Part shown: in pieces, positions 1-8,528 of the stretch | How the letters are laid out: every line of letters starts with the position of its first letter | How positions within the stretch are numbered: the stretch's first letter is position 1 | Assembly (NCBI RefSeq): GCF_014334015.1 | Contig: NZ_CP060488.1 | Location: 6,468,501-6,532,500 of the forward strand | Reading direction: 5' to 3' | DNA from: Bacteroides sp. M10 | Lineage (GTDB): Bacteria; Bacteroidota; Bacteroidia; Bacteroidales; Bacteroidaceae | Length of the DNA: 64,000 nt | The notes under the pieces: generated by a model | Seen by the model: the letters and a program-made list of their open reading frames with translations, nothing else | Told to the model about the DNA's origin: nothing | Database searches by the model: none | Made by a program: the position numbers and the translations under genes

Positions 1-112
1 ACCTTCCCACACCGCCATCGATGCAGTGGCTTATTGTGCGGATTCTTCGAGAATTACAGCAGCGGGTACTGTCGCCGATTTACACAGCGTTCCCTCATTG
101 ACTAAACCTCTT
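1..112 (-). ncRNA. Cobalamin (B12) riboswitch, 3' part cut by window edge
   Basis: On the minus strand this stretch carries the conserved blocks of the cobalamin riboswitch in order: GAGGGAACGCTGTG, then GACAGTACCCGC followed by TGCTGTAA, then AAGCCACTG, then GGGAAGGT at the very edge of the window. These are the family's standard core elements, with the usual spacing. The RNA is transcribed leftwards, so the gene it controls lies outside the window. Known targets in Bacteroides are B12 transport genes (BtuB and relatives) and cobamide biosynthesis genes; which one applies here cannot be seen. The regulatory hairpin after the last block is also outside. Confidence 0.93.
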
Positions 113-132
113 TTTAGCTCCGAAACCGGATA

Positions 133-140
133 CAAAGATA
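133..140 (-). promoter_or_regulatory. Probable -7 element for the riboswitch transcript
   Basis: TATCTTTG on the minus strand matches the Bacteroides sigma-ABfr -7 consensus TAnnTTTG and lies about 20 bases before the first conserved riboswitch block. No clear TTTG -33 box is seen at the expected distance, so the assignment rests on the -7 element and its position. Confidence 0.5.
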
Positions 141-211
141 GAAGATTATCTAATAGCTTGGTTAGCTTTTAACATTAAAATTCGGGAAACTTTTCTTTCT
201 CGCTGATACAG

Positions 212-240
212 AAAGTTTTCCAAAACGGAAAACTTTTTTC
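212..240 (+). terminator. Terminator-like hairpin in non-coding DNA
   Basis: AAAGTTTTCC and GGAAAACTTT form a perfect 10-bp stem around a 5-base loop, and the right arm runs into a T-rich stretch on the plus strand. No plus-strand gene precedes it in the window, so it may end an unrecognised transcript or be incidental. The rest of 240-450 is AT-rich with nothing I can name. Confidence 0.4.
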
Positions 241-449
241 TGATTTTAACGCAAGAAGTATTCTGTTTCCATTCATCCTTTTTCCAGAAAACAGACATCT
301 CACAGGGCGTATATCCCCTATTGCAGCTACAAAAGTGGGAAATTATTTTCTTTTGTTCTATACAAAATCAAAGAAATATTTCTGCCTTTTAAAAATTACT
401 ACTGATTTTTGCTTTTTCACCCTATTTCCGAAAAAGGATTTTCGGAATA

Positions 450-490
450 CGAAAAAAAAGAAAAGCTACCTCGAATGAACGAGGCAACTT
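450..490 (-). terminator. Intrinsic terminator, minus strand
   Basis: The arms at 463-473 and 480-490 (CCTCG/CGAGG core with extra A-T and G-U pairs) form a hairpin. On the minus strand it is followed by a run of T residues (bases 462 down to 450). It would end a leftward transcript coming from the HU gene side or from the possible small ORF at 639-728. Confidence 0.6.
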
Positions 491-638
491 TTCACTTCTT
501 CTGTACTTTAATATCTACTTTATGGATTGCTACACGTTTTTATCTGTTACGCGAGCTACGTGCGGGCGACACGTCTTATTATGTTTACACGATTCGGTTT
601 CATACCTTTTTCAGGTACGCTAACTCTTCTCTACCTGG

Positions 639-728
639 CTAATCCTTTTCTGTCTTGCCGTTTCTCCGATGGCGGAAACGCAGAACTGCTTCAAGAATAT
701 CCAGCAACTTTTCCAATAATAATCTCAT
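639..728 (-). CDS. Possible 29-codon ORF, uncertain
   Basis: An ATG at 728 opens a 29-codon frame ending in TAG at 639. The product begins MRLLLEKLLDILEAVLRFRH and would be an amphipathic helix with a basic C-terminal half. The only support is that it lies downstream of the HU-like gene on the same strand, where Bacteroides genomes often carry very short genes, and that a good minus-strand terminator follows at 450-490. I do not recognise the sequence, and it does not resemble the small membrane peptides usually found beside HU genes. It may be chance. Confidence 0.25.
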   Translation of the reverse strand: MRLLLEKLLDILEAVLRFRHRRNGKTEKD

Positions 729-799
729 CCGTTTTCTTTTAAAGGTTAATAATCCGTTTTAAATACCTGTCACTAATTAATTACTATCTTTTTTTCAGG

Positions 800-875
800 C
801 ACGGATTACACAGATTAACACGGCTACTTTGCAGCAATAACAACACTAAAGACCGCGAAATCCGTGTAATCCGTG
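800..875. repeat. Inverted repeat, Bacteroides intergenic type
   Basis: CACGGATTACACAGATT (800-816) and AATCCGTGTAATCCGTG (859-875) are inverted copies matching at 16 of 17 positions, about 42 bases apart. They lie just past the stop of the HU-like gene. Words of this kind (ATCCGTGTAATCCGTG) recur between genes in Bacteroides genomes, from memory. The hairpin may end or stabilise the HU transcript, but no T tract follows. Confidence 0.7.
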
Positions 876-902
876 TCTAAATTATGGTATAAACCAATTC
901 GG

Positions 903-1415
903 TTAAGCGGCCGGGTCCGGGGCTTCGCCTCCTCCGCCACCGGGTTCGTTGCCGTCATCCGGGTCTTTGTCAATGACATCGTCGGCAACAAACGAACCCG
1001 CTACATCCTTGATGTGCACAAACTCCACTCCGGTGGTCAATGCGCGGGTAGCACTTCCGTTAGCGGCACGGGTGTATTCAGGGGTAAACTGACAACGCAA
1101 TGAAGTGATCTGCGAACTGCTGACCTTATTCTCCAACTCCACTCCTTTTCCTCCTGCTTTGGCAATCATTGTAAATGTTCCCAAGCCTTCGAGGCGCACC
1201 GTGCGACTGTTGAGCAACTGTTCACGCATCACCGACATCAGGTTACGAATCACGTTATGAACATCACCTGCCGTCAGCGAGGCTTTTTCTGCAATCAATT
1301 CCGCCATTTTCTGCGTATTGACCATTTTCCCGAATTTCACCAGACGGGGGTAATAAAGTTTCTGTCCTTCCTTGTTGGCAAGTGTTGCCTGATAAGGTTT
1401 GTAAATTAATGGCAT
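903..1415 (-). CDS. HU-like DNA-binding protein
   Basis: This 170-aa protein has the Bacteroidetes-type HU fold: an N-terminal extension, the helical region MVNTQKMAELIAEKASLTAG, then the strand segment TVRLEGLGTFTM (about residues 90-103). It ends in an acidic, glycine-rich tail (about 150-170), which is common in this long HU subfamily. It probably binds and bends DNA in the nucleoid. Genes of this subfamily usually sit with DUF4248, DUF4373 and phage-type amidase genes; DUF4248 is divergent at 1666, and the other two are at 18.9-20.3 kb. A TACTTTTG -7 box on the minus strand at 1486-1479 fits its promoter. Confidence 0.88.
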   Translation of the reverse strand: MPLIYKPYQATLANKEGQKLYYPRLVKFGKMVNTQKMAELIAEKASLTAGDVHNVIRNLMSVMREQLLNSRTVRLEGLGTFTMIAKAGGKGVELENKVSSSQITSLRCQFTPEYTRAANGSATRALTTGVEFVHIKDVAGSFVADDVIDKDPDDGNEPGGGGGEAPDPAA

Positions 1416-1617
1416 ACTATTTTCCTTTCTTTTTTGATTGATGAATAAATAACTACTGTCTGTAACCGATTACGAAGACAAAAGTACACGAAGAGAAGAA
1501 AGCAGGGAAACACGATGTTACAACCCGTCGCAAGAGAGAACAGACAAGCACAATTTGATACGATTCATGCCTGCAAAGGCTTCTGTACAAAACAGAACCA
1601 ACCGACATAAAAAGGCG

Positions 1618-1625
1618 TACCTTTG
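1618..1625 (+). promoter_or_regulatory. Possible -7 element for DUF4248 gene
   Basis: TACCTTTG matches TAnnTTTG and lies about 40 bases before the ATG at 1666. A -33 TTTG is not evident at the expected distance. Confidence 0.4.
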
Positions 1626-1665
1626 TATGAGTTCAGACAAAATAAACCTCTAAAAAACAGTCAAT

Positions 1666-1917
1666 ATGAAAACAGAGACAACTCCAAAAGCAGAAACAGA
1701 GAACCGTACCCGCATACAATCCTATAGCAAAAGCCAGTTGGCCGGACTTTACCTGCCTCACATACAGTCCGCCTCGGCACGACGTACCCTCCGTAGCTGG
1801 ATTGCCAAGAATACCGCACTGCAAGCCGCACTCGCCCTAACCGGATATAGTGAAAAAGCCATCCTGCTCACTCCGGCACAAGTAGGGCTATTCTTCAAGT
1901 TTTTAGGAGAGCCTTGA
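1666..1917 (+). CDS. DUF4248 family protein
   Basis: This 83-aa protein matches the DUF4248 pattern as I know it: a short charged start, then YSKSQLAGLYLP, SARRTLRSWI and a C-terminal LTPAQVGLFFKFLGEP. The family is small, largely confined to Bacteroides and relatives, and has no established function. It resembles a compact helical nucleic-acid-associated protein, but that is inference. It is divergent from the HU-like gene, its usual companion. No signal peptide or membrane segment is present. Confidence 0.8.
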   Translation: MKTETTPKAETENRTRIQSYSKSQLAGLYLPHIQSASARRTLRSWIAKNTALQAALALTGYSEKAILLTPAQVGLFFKFLGEP

Positions 1918-2015
1918 AACGGCTCTTTTATAAGGAATATCATTCGGACAAAGACAAAACACGCCAAAAACAAGCCAAAAACGAACCAAAGACAAACAAG
2001 GCAAAACCAAACAAA

Positions 2016-2107
2016 GCGGACATTTCATCACAGATCACGCGAATCAAATTATAACTTACTAATTGCTGTTATAAAGAATCCAAGATAATCTGTAGCGAAA
2101 TGTCCGC
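2016..2107. repeat. 92-bp imperfect palindrome
   Basis: Outer arms GCGGACATTTC (2016-2026) and GAAATGTCCGC (2097-2107) are exact inverted copies. Further in, CACAGAT pairs with ATCTGT, and TTATAAC (2049-2055) pairs with GTTATAA (2068-2074). The element fills the gap between the convergent DUF4248 gene and the last lipoprotein gene, so it could act as a two-way transcript end. It could also be a small non-autonomous mobile repeat; only one copy was noticed in the window. Confidence 0.65.
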
Positions 2108-2131
2108 CCATTATATAAGAAAAGGATTATA

Positions 2132-2659
2132 TCATTCCGGAGTACCTTCTCCCGACGGCTTCATCAAATCGGCTGTAACCTCCGCTTTAAAACGGACACC
2201 GTCGTGAAGCCGCAGATTCAATTTGACAGTAACATTCTTATCATTGTTACGCTTCACATAAAACGTTCCTGTCACCCTTTTATATTGGGAATAATAATAA
2301 AACGGATCTTCATAGATAAAGACATACTGGTCGTTGTGATACAAAGTCGATGCATCCACCACTTGCCCCTCCCAGTACATGTGAAGAGAAAACATAAAAT
2401 AAGTATTAGTTTTCCCACCCTCCATCTCTTCCGGAGAAAGGATACAGGTGAAATAGTCACCGTCCATAGAGGCCACACCGGACACGATCTTGTTCGCTTC
2501 TCCCCGGAACGAATAAGTGCCGATGGAAGGCAATTCCTCCACATCCGGACCGGGATTTACCGGATCATTATCTTTATCGTCACTGCATCCGGCAAAACCC
2601 ACCAGAAGCAGTCCCGATAAAACGAATAAATTTAAATATTTCAATAAGATTTTCTTCAT
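2132..2659 (-). CDS. Small surface lipoprotein, last gene of locus 1
   Basis: This 175-aa protein has a signal peptide ending in LLVGFAGC, so it is lipidated at the Cys near residue 25, followed by an acidic SDDKDND tether typical of surface-exported Bacteroides lipoproteins. The rest (about 45-175) is one beta-rich domain that resembles a single unit of the repeats in the next gene upstream: a YSFRGEANKIVSG opening, then a Y/F-rich middle and a V-K-L-N-L-R-L strand near the end. It starts 20 bases after the 599-aa lipoprotein gene and is surely co-transcribed. Its function is unknown; substrate capture for the SusCD pair is the likely role. Confidence 0.8.
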   Translation of the reverse strand: MKKILLKYLNLFVLSGLLLVGFAGCSDDKDNDPVNPGPDVEELPSIGTYSFRGEANKIVSGVASMDGDYFTCILSPEEMEGGKTNTYFMFSLHMYWEGQVVDASTLYHNDQYVFIYEDPFYYYSQYKRVTGTFYVKRNNDKNVTVKLNLRLHDGVRFKAEVTADLMKPSGEGTPE

Positions 2660-2679
2660 GAATACACTTCATTAAATCG

Positions 2680-4479
2680 TCACTCTATTACCGTCACCGC
2701 ACCTTTATAGTAGCCGGACAAACTGACATCGCCATACTTCTTAATACCTACCACTTCAAAAGTCATTTCAACCTCATTGCCCTGAAGAGACACCGAAGTC
2801 CGGCCTCCCAGAGCCAGGTTGCCCAATGTGGTATTAGCCTGACTGTACGTCACTCCTTCATACGTAATAGAGATTTTCGCATTTTCCTCATTACCGGAGA
2901 ATCCACGGAGCACTCCATCCATCATTGCTTTCGGAAGACGCACCACTGCATCCGCTGCCGACATTCCCGCCACAGTAGTGATACCTGCCTGCCGTGAAAG
3001 GTAAATAACACTGATATCTGCACCCGTCTTATCCACCACAACAGACTGAATAGTGACTGGAGCACCGTCTGCCCCTAAGCGATATTCGTTCGGGATCGTC
3101 GTATCATACACCGTGAAAGTACCGCTATAGTTACCTGATATTTTAAGACTGTTGTCACCCAGATATTTGAGATTAAGCGTCAATGAATATTCATTATCCG
3201 CTGATTTCGATACACTGAACGTACCCGCCGCATCCTCCAGATGACCTTTGGATATTTGTATTCTTTCCTCGTCATACGGGCTATAATAAGTAAACTCAAA
3301 AGCCAGATTGGTATCTGTAATATCCACCTCCTGCCCGTTAAGTCCTGCATTCGGAACAAAAAGGCGCACATAATACGAGTTTACATTTTCCAAGTCCGCA
3401 GCAGATGAAATTCCCGACGGAGTGAGATACAACGCTACTCCTGCATCTGTCTTTTCATAGAAAGTAGCTTTGATGTCACGCGTTTTTTCTCCGTTCAACG
3501 TTAATATATTCGTCGTACTCTGCTTAATTTCAAAATAAGCACCCTCATAAGAACCTTCGAACTTTTCACCCGAAAGCAAAGTAAAGCTAAAAGTTACTTT
3601 CACATGATCGTCCGTCTTTTCTACTTTGAACTTACCTGCCGAACATATTTCGGACCATCCATAAGGCTCCACCGCACCCAGATCGTCAGCTCCCAATTCT
3701 GTCATATTATAGAAAGCATAATCCGTACCGTCATAAGACGTGATATCCAATACCTGTCCCAACATATCCGGATTGATTCCGATCATCAGGAACTCCGTGT
3801 CCGACATATCTTCCACCGTTGTCACTCCCGCGTCCGGACTAAGATAAAGGTATTGAATCCCTCCGATGACAGTAGCCACCGCCGATTTCAACGGACGCAC
3901 TTCACTTCCGAATGAAAATTCGCTGGACAGCTTTGCAGGAGCCTTGTAGTTACAACCGGCCTCCCCTGTAAACTTACCGCCACTTTTTAACGTACAATCA
4001 AAGGTAGCTTTCACAGCCGATGTCTCATTCTCACCCGGAGTCATCGTCAAAGTGATCTTGCCTTGCATCAGCACCTCTTCCCATTCGTAAGGGTCGACGG
4101 CTACAATAGCCTCACCATCGGCATCCATGTAATAAAGCACATAATCGTCATCTTCAGAGCTACCTACCGTAACCGGACTGCCCACCAGACTCTTATCCAC
4201 TCCCAGCATCACATATTCCTTTCCGCTATTCATAAAGTCTTCAAGCGTTTCCAAACTCTGCAACGGACTCATACACACATATACAATGCCATCCTGTTCA
4301 AAGCAAGACACCGATTTAGCTTGTATCGTCTTATCCTTATACGTATACGTATTCACTGTTTCCACAGGTTCCGGTTCCGGCTCCGGTTCGGGATCAGTGG
4401 CCGGATCATCGTCACTACATGCCACAAAACAGCTCATTGCCAGCATGAATAAGAAAAAGGAAATAAATCTAGTTTTCAT
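2680..4479 (-). CDS. Lipoprotein with about four tandem beta domains
   Basis: This 599-aa protein has a signal peptide and lipobox (CFVAC, Cys near 21), an acidic SDDD tether and a Pro-Glu repeat linker (about 28-38). Four related units of 130-145 aa follow, starting near residues 42, 186, 326 and 466. Each opens with a short strand, then a hydrophobic YLSP or YLTP-like turn (VYVCMSP, LYLSPDAG, LYLTPSG, IYLSRQAG), a TTVEDM-like helix start, and ends near a G-x-Y segment. The repeats suggest growth by duplication of the kind of domain found singly in the 175-aa neighbour. I do not recognise a named family with certainty. Its position in the operon implies a surface accessory protein of the SusCD system. 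Confidence 0.8.
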   Translation of the reverse strand: MKTRFISFFLFMLAMSCFVACSDDDPATDPEPEPEPEPVETVNTYTYKDKTIQAKSVSCFEQDGIVYVCMSPLQSLETLEDFMNSGKEYVMLGVDKSLVGSPVTVGSSEDDDYVLYYMDADGEAIVAVDPYEWEEVLMQGKITLTMTPGENETSAVKATFDCTLKSGGKFTGEAGCNYKAPAKLSSEFSFGSEVRPLKSAVATVIGGIQYLYLSPDAGVTTVEDMSDTEFLMIGINPDMLGQVLDITSYDGTDYAFYNMTELGADDLGAVEPYGWSEICSAGKFKVEKTDDHVKVTFSFTLLSGEKFEGSYEGAYFEIKQSTTNILTLNGEKTRDIKATFYEKTDAGVALYLTPSGISSAADLENVNSYYVRLFVPNAGLNGQEVDITDTNLAFEFTYYSPYDEERIQISKGHLEDAAGTFSVSKSADNEYSLTLNLKYLGDNSLKISGNYSGTFTVYDTTIPNEYRLGADGAPVTIQSVVVDKTGADISVIYLSRQAGITTVAGMSAADAVVRLPKAMMDGVLRGFSGNEENAKISITYEGVTYSQANTTLGNLALGGRTSVSLQGNEVEMTFEVVGIKKYGDVSLSGYYKGAVTVIE

Positions 4480-4545
4480 ATTTCTCGTTTTTTGGGGTTA
4501 ATTATAAAATCGCGTTATTAGTAAAATGATGCCATCCACCCGTAT

Positions 4546-5745
4546 TTACTGCGGACGATAATCAAATACGGTAATAGGAGCATCCTGCGAATAAGTGGTA
4601 CGTACATGGTGCGGGTGTTCCTTATCACAGTCAATAAAATCTATCGTCAGTGTGTGCTTGTTGCCGTCGCGTGCCACGGTCATGGTTCCGCCGTCTATGC
4701 GTGCATATTCTTTCATGGCTCCGTTCTGAAGTTTCTCATACCAGGTTCCTCCCGGATAAGTAAAGCCGTTAGGATAACCCGAAGCTATGTTTCCCGGTTT
4801 CAGCAACTCGCGCGGAATACCATATGATTCCTTATCACGCGCCACCACCGTATAAATACCTGCCGGAATACCCTGTGTTACATCCGTAGCCCATTCCACG
4901 AAAAATTCCACCTTCAAAACTCTTCCATTACCGGCCGGCCAAGTGTCGACAAGACTTATACTCTCTTCCGCCAGATAAAGCTCGACTACCCGGCACGACT
5001 CATCTTGCAGATAATAAGAATCGCCCTTATCCTGCAGGCGGGCTTGCGTCCATCCATTCAGCGCAATATCGGTGGTCAGCGTAGAATTAGGAGTTTCATC
5101 CTTGCTTTCGTGACGGTCGATGGTGATTACTTTTCCCGTATAGGTGAAATAACGTTTCAAGGAAAGATCGCCCACCAATGTTCCGCTAATCGAATATTCA
5201 CCACCGGACAGCCGTTTCACCGTCATTTTACCACCTGAAAGCAAATCGGCATCGACACTCGTAGAGTAAGATTTCACATCACCGTAGAAAGTTCCGGCAG
5301 GAATATCCACCTTTCCGGTCGGGAGATCGATTTGATTCATATATCCGAGGTTGAACGTCCATTCATCAAACGTGTATCCGTTCAATGCCGCCTCGAAAGT
5401 ACCTTCGGGAAGCGGAAATTCCGTAGCTTCCGAAGCAAATGGCGGGACGTTCAGGCTGAATGCCATAATCTTGCCCGGTCCTATCGGGCTTCCGGTGACA
5501 TCTACTTCCATATCCGTATAAAGCGTCAACACAAAATGATCCGTTCCCACTCCGTCCTCATCTCCCCAGTACACCAGGTTGGAATTGACAAATTCCACCA
5601 CTTCCGGCACCGGGTTTACGTCTTCTCCGCCTGGTTTTCCTCCCTCCGGATTTTCGGTGTCATTGTCACTGCAAGCGGTCAACGCACCCACAGACGCAAC
5701 AACAAACAGACAGACACCCAACAACTTCATTATTTTCTTATCCAT
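4546..5745 (-). CDS. Surface lipoprotein, locus 1
   Basis: This 399-aa protein has a signal peptide ending in GALTAC (Cys near residue 25), followed by a Gly/Pro/acidic tether. The remainder is beta-rich, with two related halves: strands around FVLTLYTDMEVDVTG and a later VVELYLAEES segment, each followed by a Pro-Ala-Gly turn (IPAGTFYGDV, IPAGIYTVV). The halves look related to each other and loosely to the repeat units in the 599-aa lipoprotein. No catalytic motif is visible. It is probably a surface substrate-binding or scaffold lipoprotein. A 217-bp gap precedes it (to 5963), so it and the two downstream genes could have their own transcript start. Confidence 0.78.
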   Translation of the reverse strand: MDKKIMKLLGVCLFVVASVGALTACSDNDTENPEGGKPGGEDVNPVPEVVEFVNSNLVYWGDEDGVGTDHFVLTLYTDMEVDVTGSPIGPGKIMAFSLNVPPFASEATEFPLPEGTFEAALNGYTFDEWTFNLGYMNQIDLPTGKVDIPAGTFYGDVKSYSTSVDADLLSGGKMTVKRLSGGEYSISGTLVGDLSLKRYFTYTGKVITIDRHESKDETPNSTLTTDIALNGWTQARLQDKGDSYYLQDESCRVVELYLAEESISLVDTWPAGNGRVLKVEFFVEWATDVTQGIPAGIYTVVARDKESYGIPRELLKPGNIASGYPNGFTYPGGTWYEKLQNGAMKEYARIDGGTMTVARDGNKHTLTIDFIDCDKEHPHHVRTTYSQDAPITVFDYRPQ

Positions 5746-5962
5746 ATCAGACTGATTTATATATTTTACATCATTGAAAAGAACTTCCGTAGCGACCGGG
5801 AATCATAAAAAAGGCGGAGTAAGCCCGGGAAAAGGATTCCCATTCTTCGCGCGAGTATCCCCGCCTGTCATATAGTAAAGTTAAATTAAGAGAGAATTAG
5901 TAAATTCTCATTCCGTTTCACAACGGTAGTTCTTTTCTTTATTCATCAAGGTAATGTTCGTT
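5746..5962 (-). other. 217-bp gap inside locus 1 with a GC-rich hairpin
   Basis: The largest gap in this operon. It contains a GC-rich segment whose ends pair (GGCGG near 5813 with CCGCC near 5860). This could be a partial terminator or an RNA-processing hairpin that lowers expression of the three distal lipoproteins. No convincing TAnnTTTG promoter was found in it. Confidence 0.35.
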
Positions 5963-7156
5963 TTATCTGAAAAGTGCAATATCCGGGAAAAGGATATAAT
6001 CTTTCAGTGTTCCGGTCAGGAACTGCTGTCCGTCAAATAATGCTATCGCCAGGTAGCATCCGCTTTCCGGTGCTCCGGTCACGTCCTGAAAACTGATTCC
6101 GACAGAACCATCCTGATAGAGTACAGGAGCGAAACCAAAATTTCCTTTCGAATAAATATTGGAAGAAGCCGCCACAGAAAAACCGTACAGGGTTTGCAAA
6201 ACAACACCTGCCCGATTATCCGATGTTCCGTCCGATGCTCCACCTAACGTTCCGTCCGAAGCGCCTTCTGCCACCTCATCCGCAACTTCTTCCACGACCA
6301 TAAAGTCTTTCTGTGCCGCACCGATAGGAACCACAAACGATCCATTTTCGTAGGTAGCCTGCAATGAAATCGTAGCCTTTGCGGGGTCTTTCAGATATTG
6401 CGCCGCCGGAGTATTTGCCAACGACATCTTAATGGTATATCCCTCGCCATCGACATTCTTCGAAATTTCAGTAGCCGACAAGGGATAGGCGTTTTCGATA
6501 TTCTTCGTATCCCATTTCACATAAATCTGGCTATTTCCCCACGCTCCAAGCAGGTCCGTCACTTCATACTGGTAGACGTAGTAAAGGAACTTCCGCCCCT
6601 CATTGGTGCTGACCAATAACTGGCAGGCACGGGGATTCCCGGTTTTGTTCTCTTTCAACACAAGCAAGAAACCATCTTCTTTTGAAGCAGTCGGCACCTC
6701 CACCCAGTCGATTCCCCGCTGCACGCTCACTTTGAAATCGAACGAACTATTCACTCGTACAATCGTCTGTGAAGGAGCATTTCCGAGGCGTATCACCTGC
6801 TGGTCGGAGTCGGGAGCAAAAATATTTCCCTCCTGCGTCACTACAATTTTCTGTTCGCTATTGCCATCGCTCACGGTCACCTGCGTGGCACGTGACGTAT
6901 ACTCATAATTGGCTCTGGCAAGCAAAGTTATCTTTTCGTTTGTCACTTCGATTACCCTGCACCAGTCCGCACCCGAAACGGCAGTCAGTTCTCCGGTAGC
7001 CTGCAAAGCCACTTCCACCGTTCCGCCTCCGGCTGCCAGATCAACATCCGCATTCATGATGCGGAAGCCTTGTGCCGTTTCATCGTTTTCCTTGTCGCAC
7101 GCTGTCGTCAGCAGACAACACGCAGATAATAACAGTATAACTAACTTATTCATCAT
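5963..7156 (-). CDS. BACON-like domain lipoprotein
   Basis: This 397-aa protein has a signal peptide with lipobox LLTTAC (Cys near 20). Residues about 35-110 and 115-200 look like two BACON-type Ig-like domains: GGGTVEVALQA, GADWCRV and KIVVTQEG in the first; SFDFKVSVQRGIDWVEV in the second. BACON modules are thought to bind carbohydrate or mucin, or to act as spacers. The C-terminal half is unassigned beta-rich sequence, interrupted near 290-315 by a low-complexity Ala-Ser-Asp-Gly stretch with a repeated GASDGT. Its start lies 1 base past the stop of the DUF4302 gene, so the two are translationally linked. Confidence 0.82.
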   Translation of the reverse strand: MMNKLVILLLSACCLLTTACDKENDETAQGFRIMNADVDLAAGGGTVEVALQATGELTAVSGADWCRVIEVTNEKITLLARANYEYTSRATQVTVSDGNSEQKIVVTQEGNIFAPDSDQQVIRLGNAPSQTIVRVNSSFDFKVSVQRGIDWVEVPTASKEDGFLLVLKENKTGNPRACQLLVSTNEGRKFLYYVYQYEVTDLLGAWGNSQIYVKWDTKNIENAYPLSATEISKNVDGEGYTIKMSLANTPAAQYLKDPAKATISLQATYENGSFVVPIGAAQKDFMVVEEVADEVAEGASDGTLGGASDGTSDNRAGVVLQTLYGFSVAASSNIYSKGNFGFAPVLYQDGSVGISFQDVTGAPESGCYLAIALFDGQQFLTGTLKDYILFPDIALFR

Positions 7157-7157
7157 A

Positions 7158-8468
7158 TCATTCTTCTATTGTTTTTTTAATCAACCTGATTGCTGCAACT
7201 GCATCCGTGTATCCCATGAAAGAGGCCTCCTCATCCTGCGAGTCGTACACACCGAAGATAAATCCGGAGATTTCACCCATCCACACTCCATTGTCCACCA
7301 GATAAATGCCGTCGGTGGTAGGATAACTGATAAGACCGATTGCCGGACTGCGCAAAACATAATCGTTCATCAAATCCCACATAGCCAGATACACGTAACC
7401 TCCCTGTACTTTCTTCAATAATTGCGGCAGGATGGAAAGTCCGCCACGCGGCTTGTCATAAGTTACCAGAATGTCATATTCGAGTCCTTTGAGCCAATAG
7501 CTCTTGCCGTCCTCGTTCTTCACCAGTTGAATCTCCTGCGAAGCCACTTCCATCTGGTTCGTCGCATCGTTCAGACGATAGAAATCCATCTGGTAAGTGC
7601 CCGGGTAGTAGTCATAACTCTGATATCCGTCGATGTAGATACCTGTTACTTTCACCCCCTTAGCTCCTTCGTCGGTACAGACAAAGCTGATCTCCTCGTT
7701 CTTCCAAACAAAATTCTGCATGGTCTGTCCGTCTATCGTCACCGGTTCGTGAAAACGCATTCCGTCGGTGGTAAACATAAAAGGTACGGTTTTCTGATGC
7801 ACCTTTCCAACTTCGTCATAATAGGTCACAATGAACGTATAGTTGCTGCGTAGCATTTGCCCGGTGTAGAGTCCGTCCATCCGCAGGTCGTATTCATAAA
7901 AGAAAGCATCGTCCTCCACTTTCTTTATCCGGGTGAGATATTGCTTCCACGTCTGGTCGGCAGAAAAAGCCTTCATCACGATGCGGTTGCCATATTTCTT
8001 GCCTTTCAGTTCGATACGGTCGGCGGTGGCATCGGAGATCACGAATTCATAGTCGCCTCCGAGCGTTCCGTTCGGGTCGTCGGCCATACTTCCCTGTGGT
8101 TGACCGAAATAATGCACCAGATAATTGTAGGTATCGAAAGACAACATCGTTACCTGCTCGGACTTGACGCTGTAAAGCGAGCTGACTGTCTCGTCCGCCC
8201 CCGCCATTTGCGAAGCCATCGTCACCCGCTGGCCGTCGAACTTGCAAAGCAGGGTAATACCTCCCAGCGAGTAGTCCTTACCGACGTAATATTCCATCAC
8301 CCATCCGTTGGGTGCTGCTTCCAGCAGTTCGCTGCAACGCTTCACATCGGCCGTGGCACGGTTGGCAGACGAATCGTCAAAATAATCTTCTTCCTGAAAG
8401 AGGCACGACTGCAAACCCAGGCAGACGAGGGCCAACAGGAAATATATCGTTCTATTTTTCTTCATCAT
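7158..8468 (-). CDS. DUF4302 family lipoprotein
   Basis: This 436-aa protein has a signal peptide and lipobox LGLQSC (Cys near 22). The segment ELLEAAPNGWVMEYYVGKDYSLGGITLLCKFDGQRVTM (about 47-85) is the hallmark opening of DUF4302 lipoproteins, which are restricted to Bacteroidetes SusCD-type loci. The function is unknown. Members usually lie beside the HExxH metallohydrolase and SusD genes, as here, which supports one surface complex. No catalytic residues are obvious. Confidence 0.85.
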   Translation of the reverse strand: MMKKNRTIYFLLALVCLGLQSCLFQEEDYFDDSSANRATADVKRCSELLEAAPNGWVMEYYVGKDYSLGGITLLCKFDGQRVTMASQMAGADETVSSLYSVKSEQVTMLSFDTYNYLVHYFGQPQGSMADDPNGTLGGDYEFVISDATADRIELKGKKYGNRIVMKAFSADQTWKQYLTRIKKVEDDAFFYEYDLRMDGLYTGQMLRSNYTFIVTYYDEVGKVHQKTVPFMFTTDGMRFHEPVTIDGQTMQNFVWKNEEISFVCTDEGAKGVKVTGIYIDGYQSYDYYPGTYQMDFYRLNDATNQMEVASQEIQLVKNEDGKSYWLKGLEYDILVTYDKPRGGLSILPQLLKKVQGGYVYLAMWDLMNDYVLRSPAIGLISYPTTDGIYLVDNGVWMGEISGFIFGVYDSQDEEASFMGYTDAVAAIRLIKKTIEE

Positions 8469-8528
8469 AATAATGTGTAATTAAATAATCATCCAATCGT
8501 CAATCAAAAAACAAGAGGTGACCGGCAC

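Noticed and set aside
409..742. Two overlapping plus-strand frames of 71-77 codons
   Set aside because: Unrelated to known proteins, low-complexity aromatic content, overlap each other and a minus-strand terminator; no support for coding.
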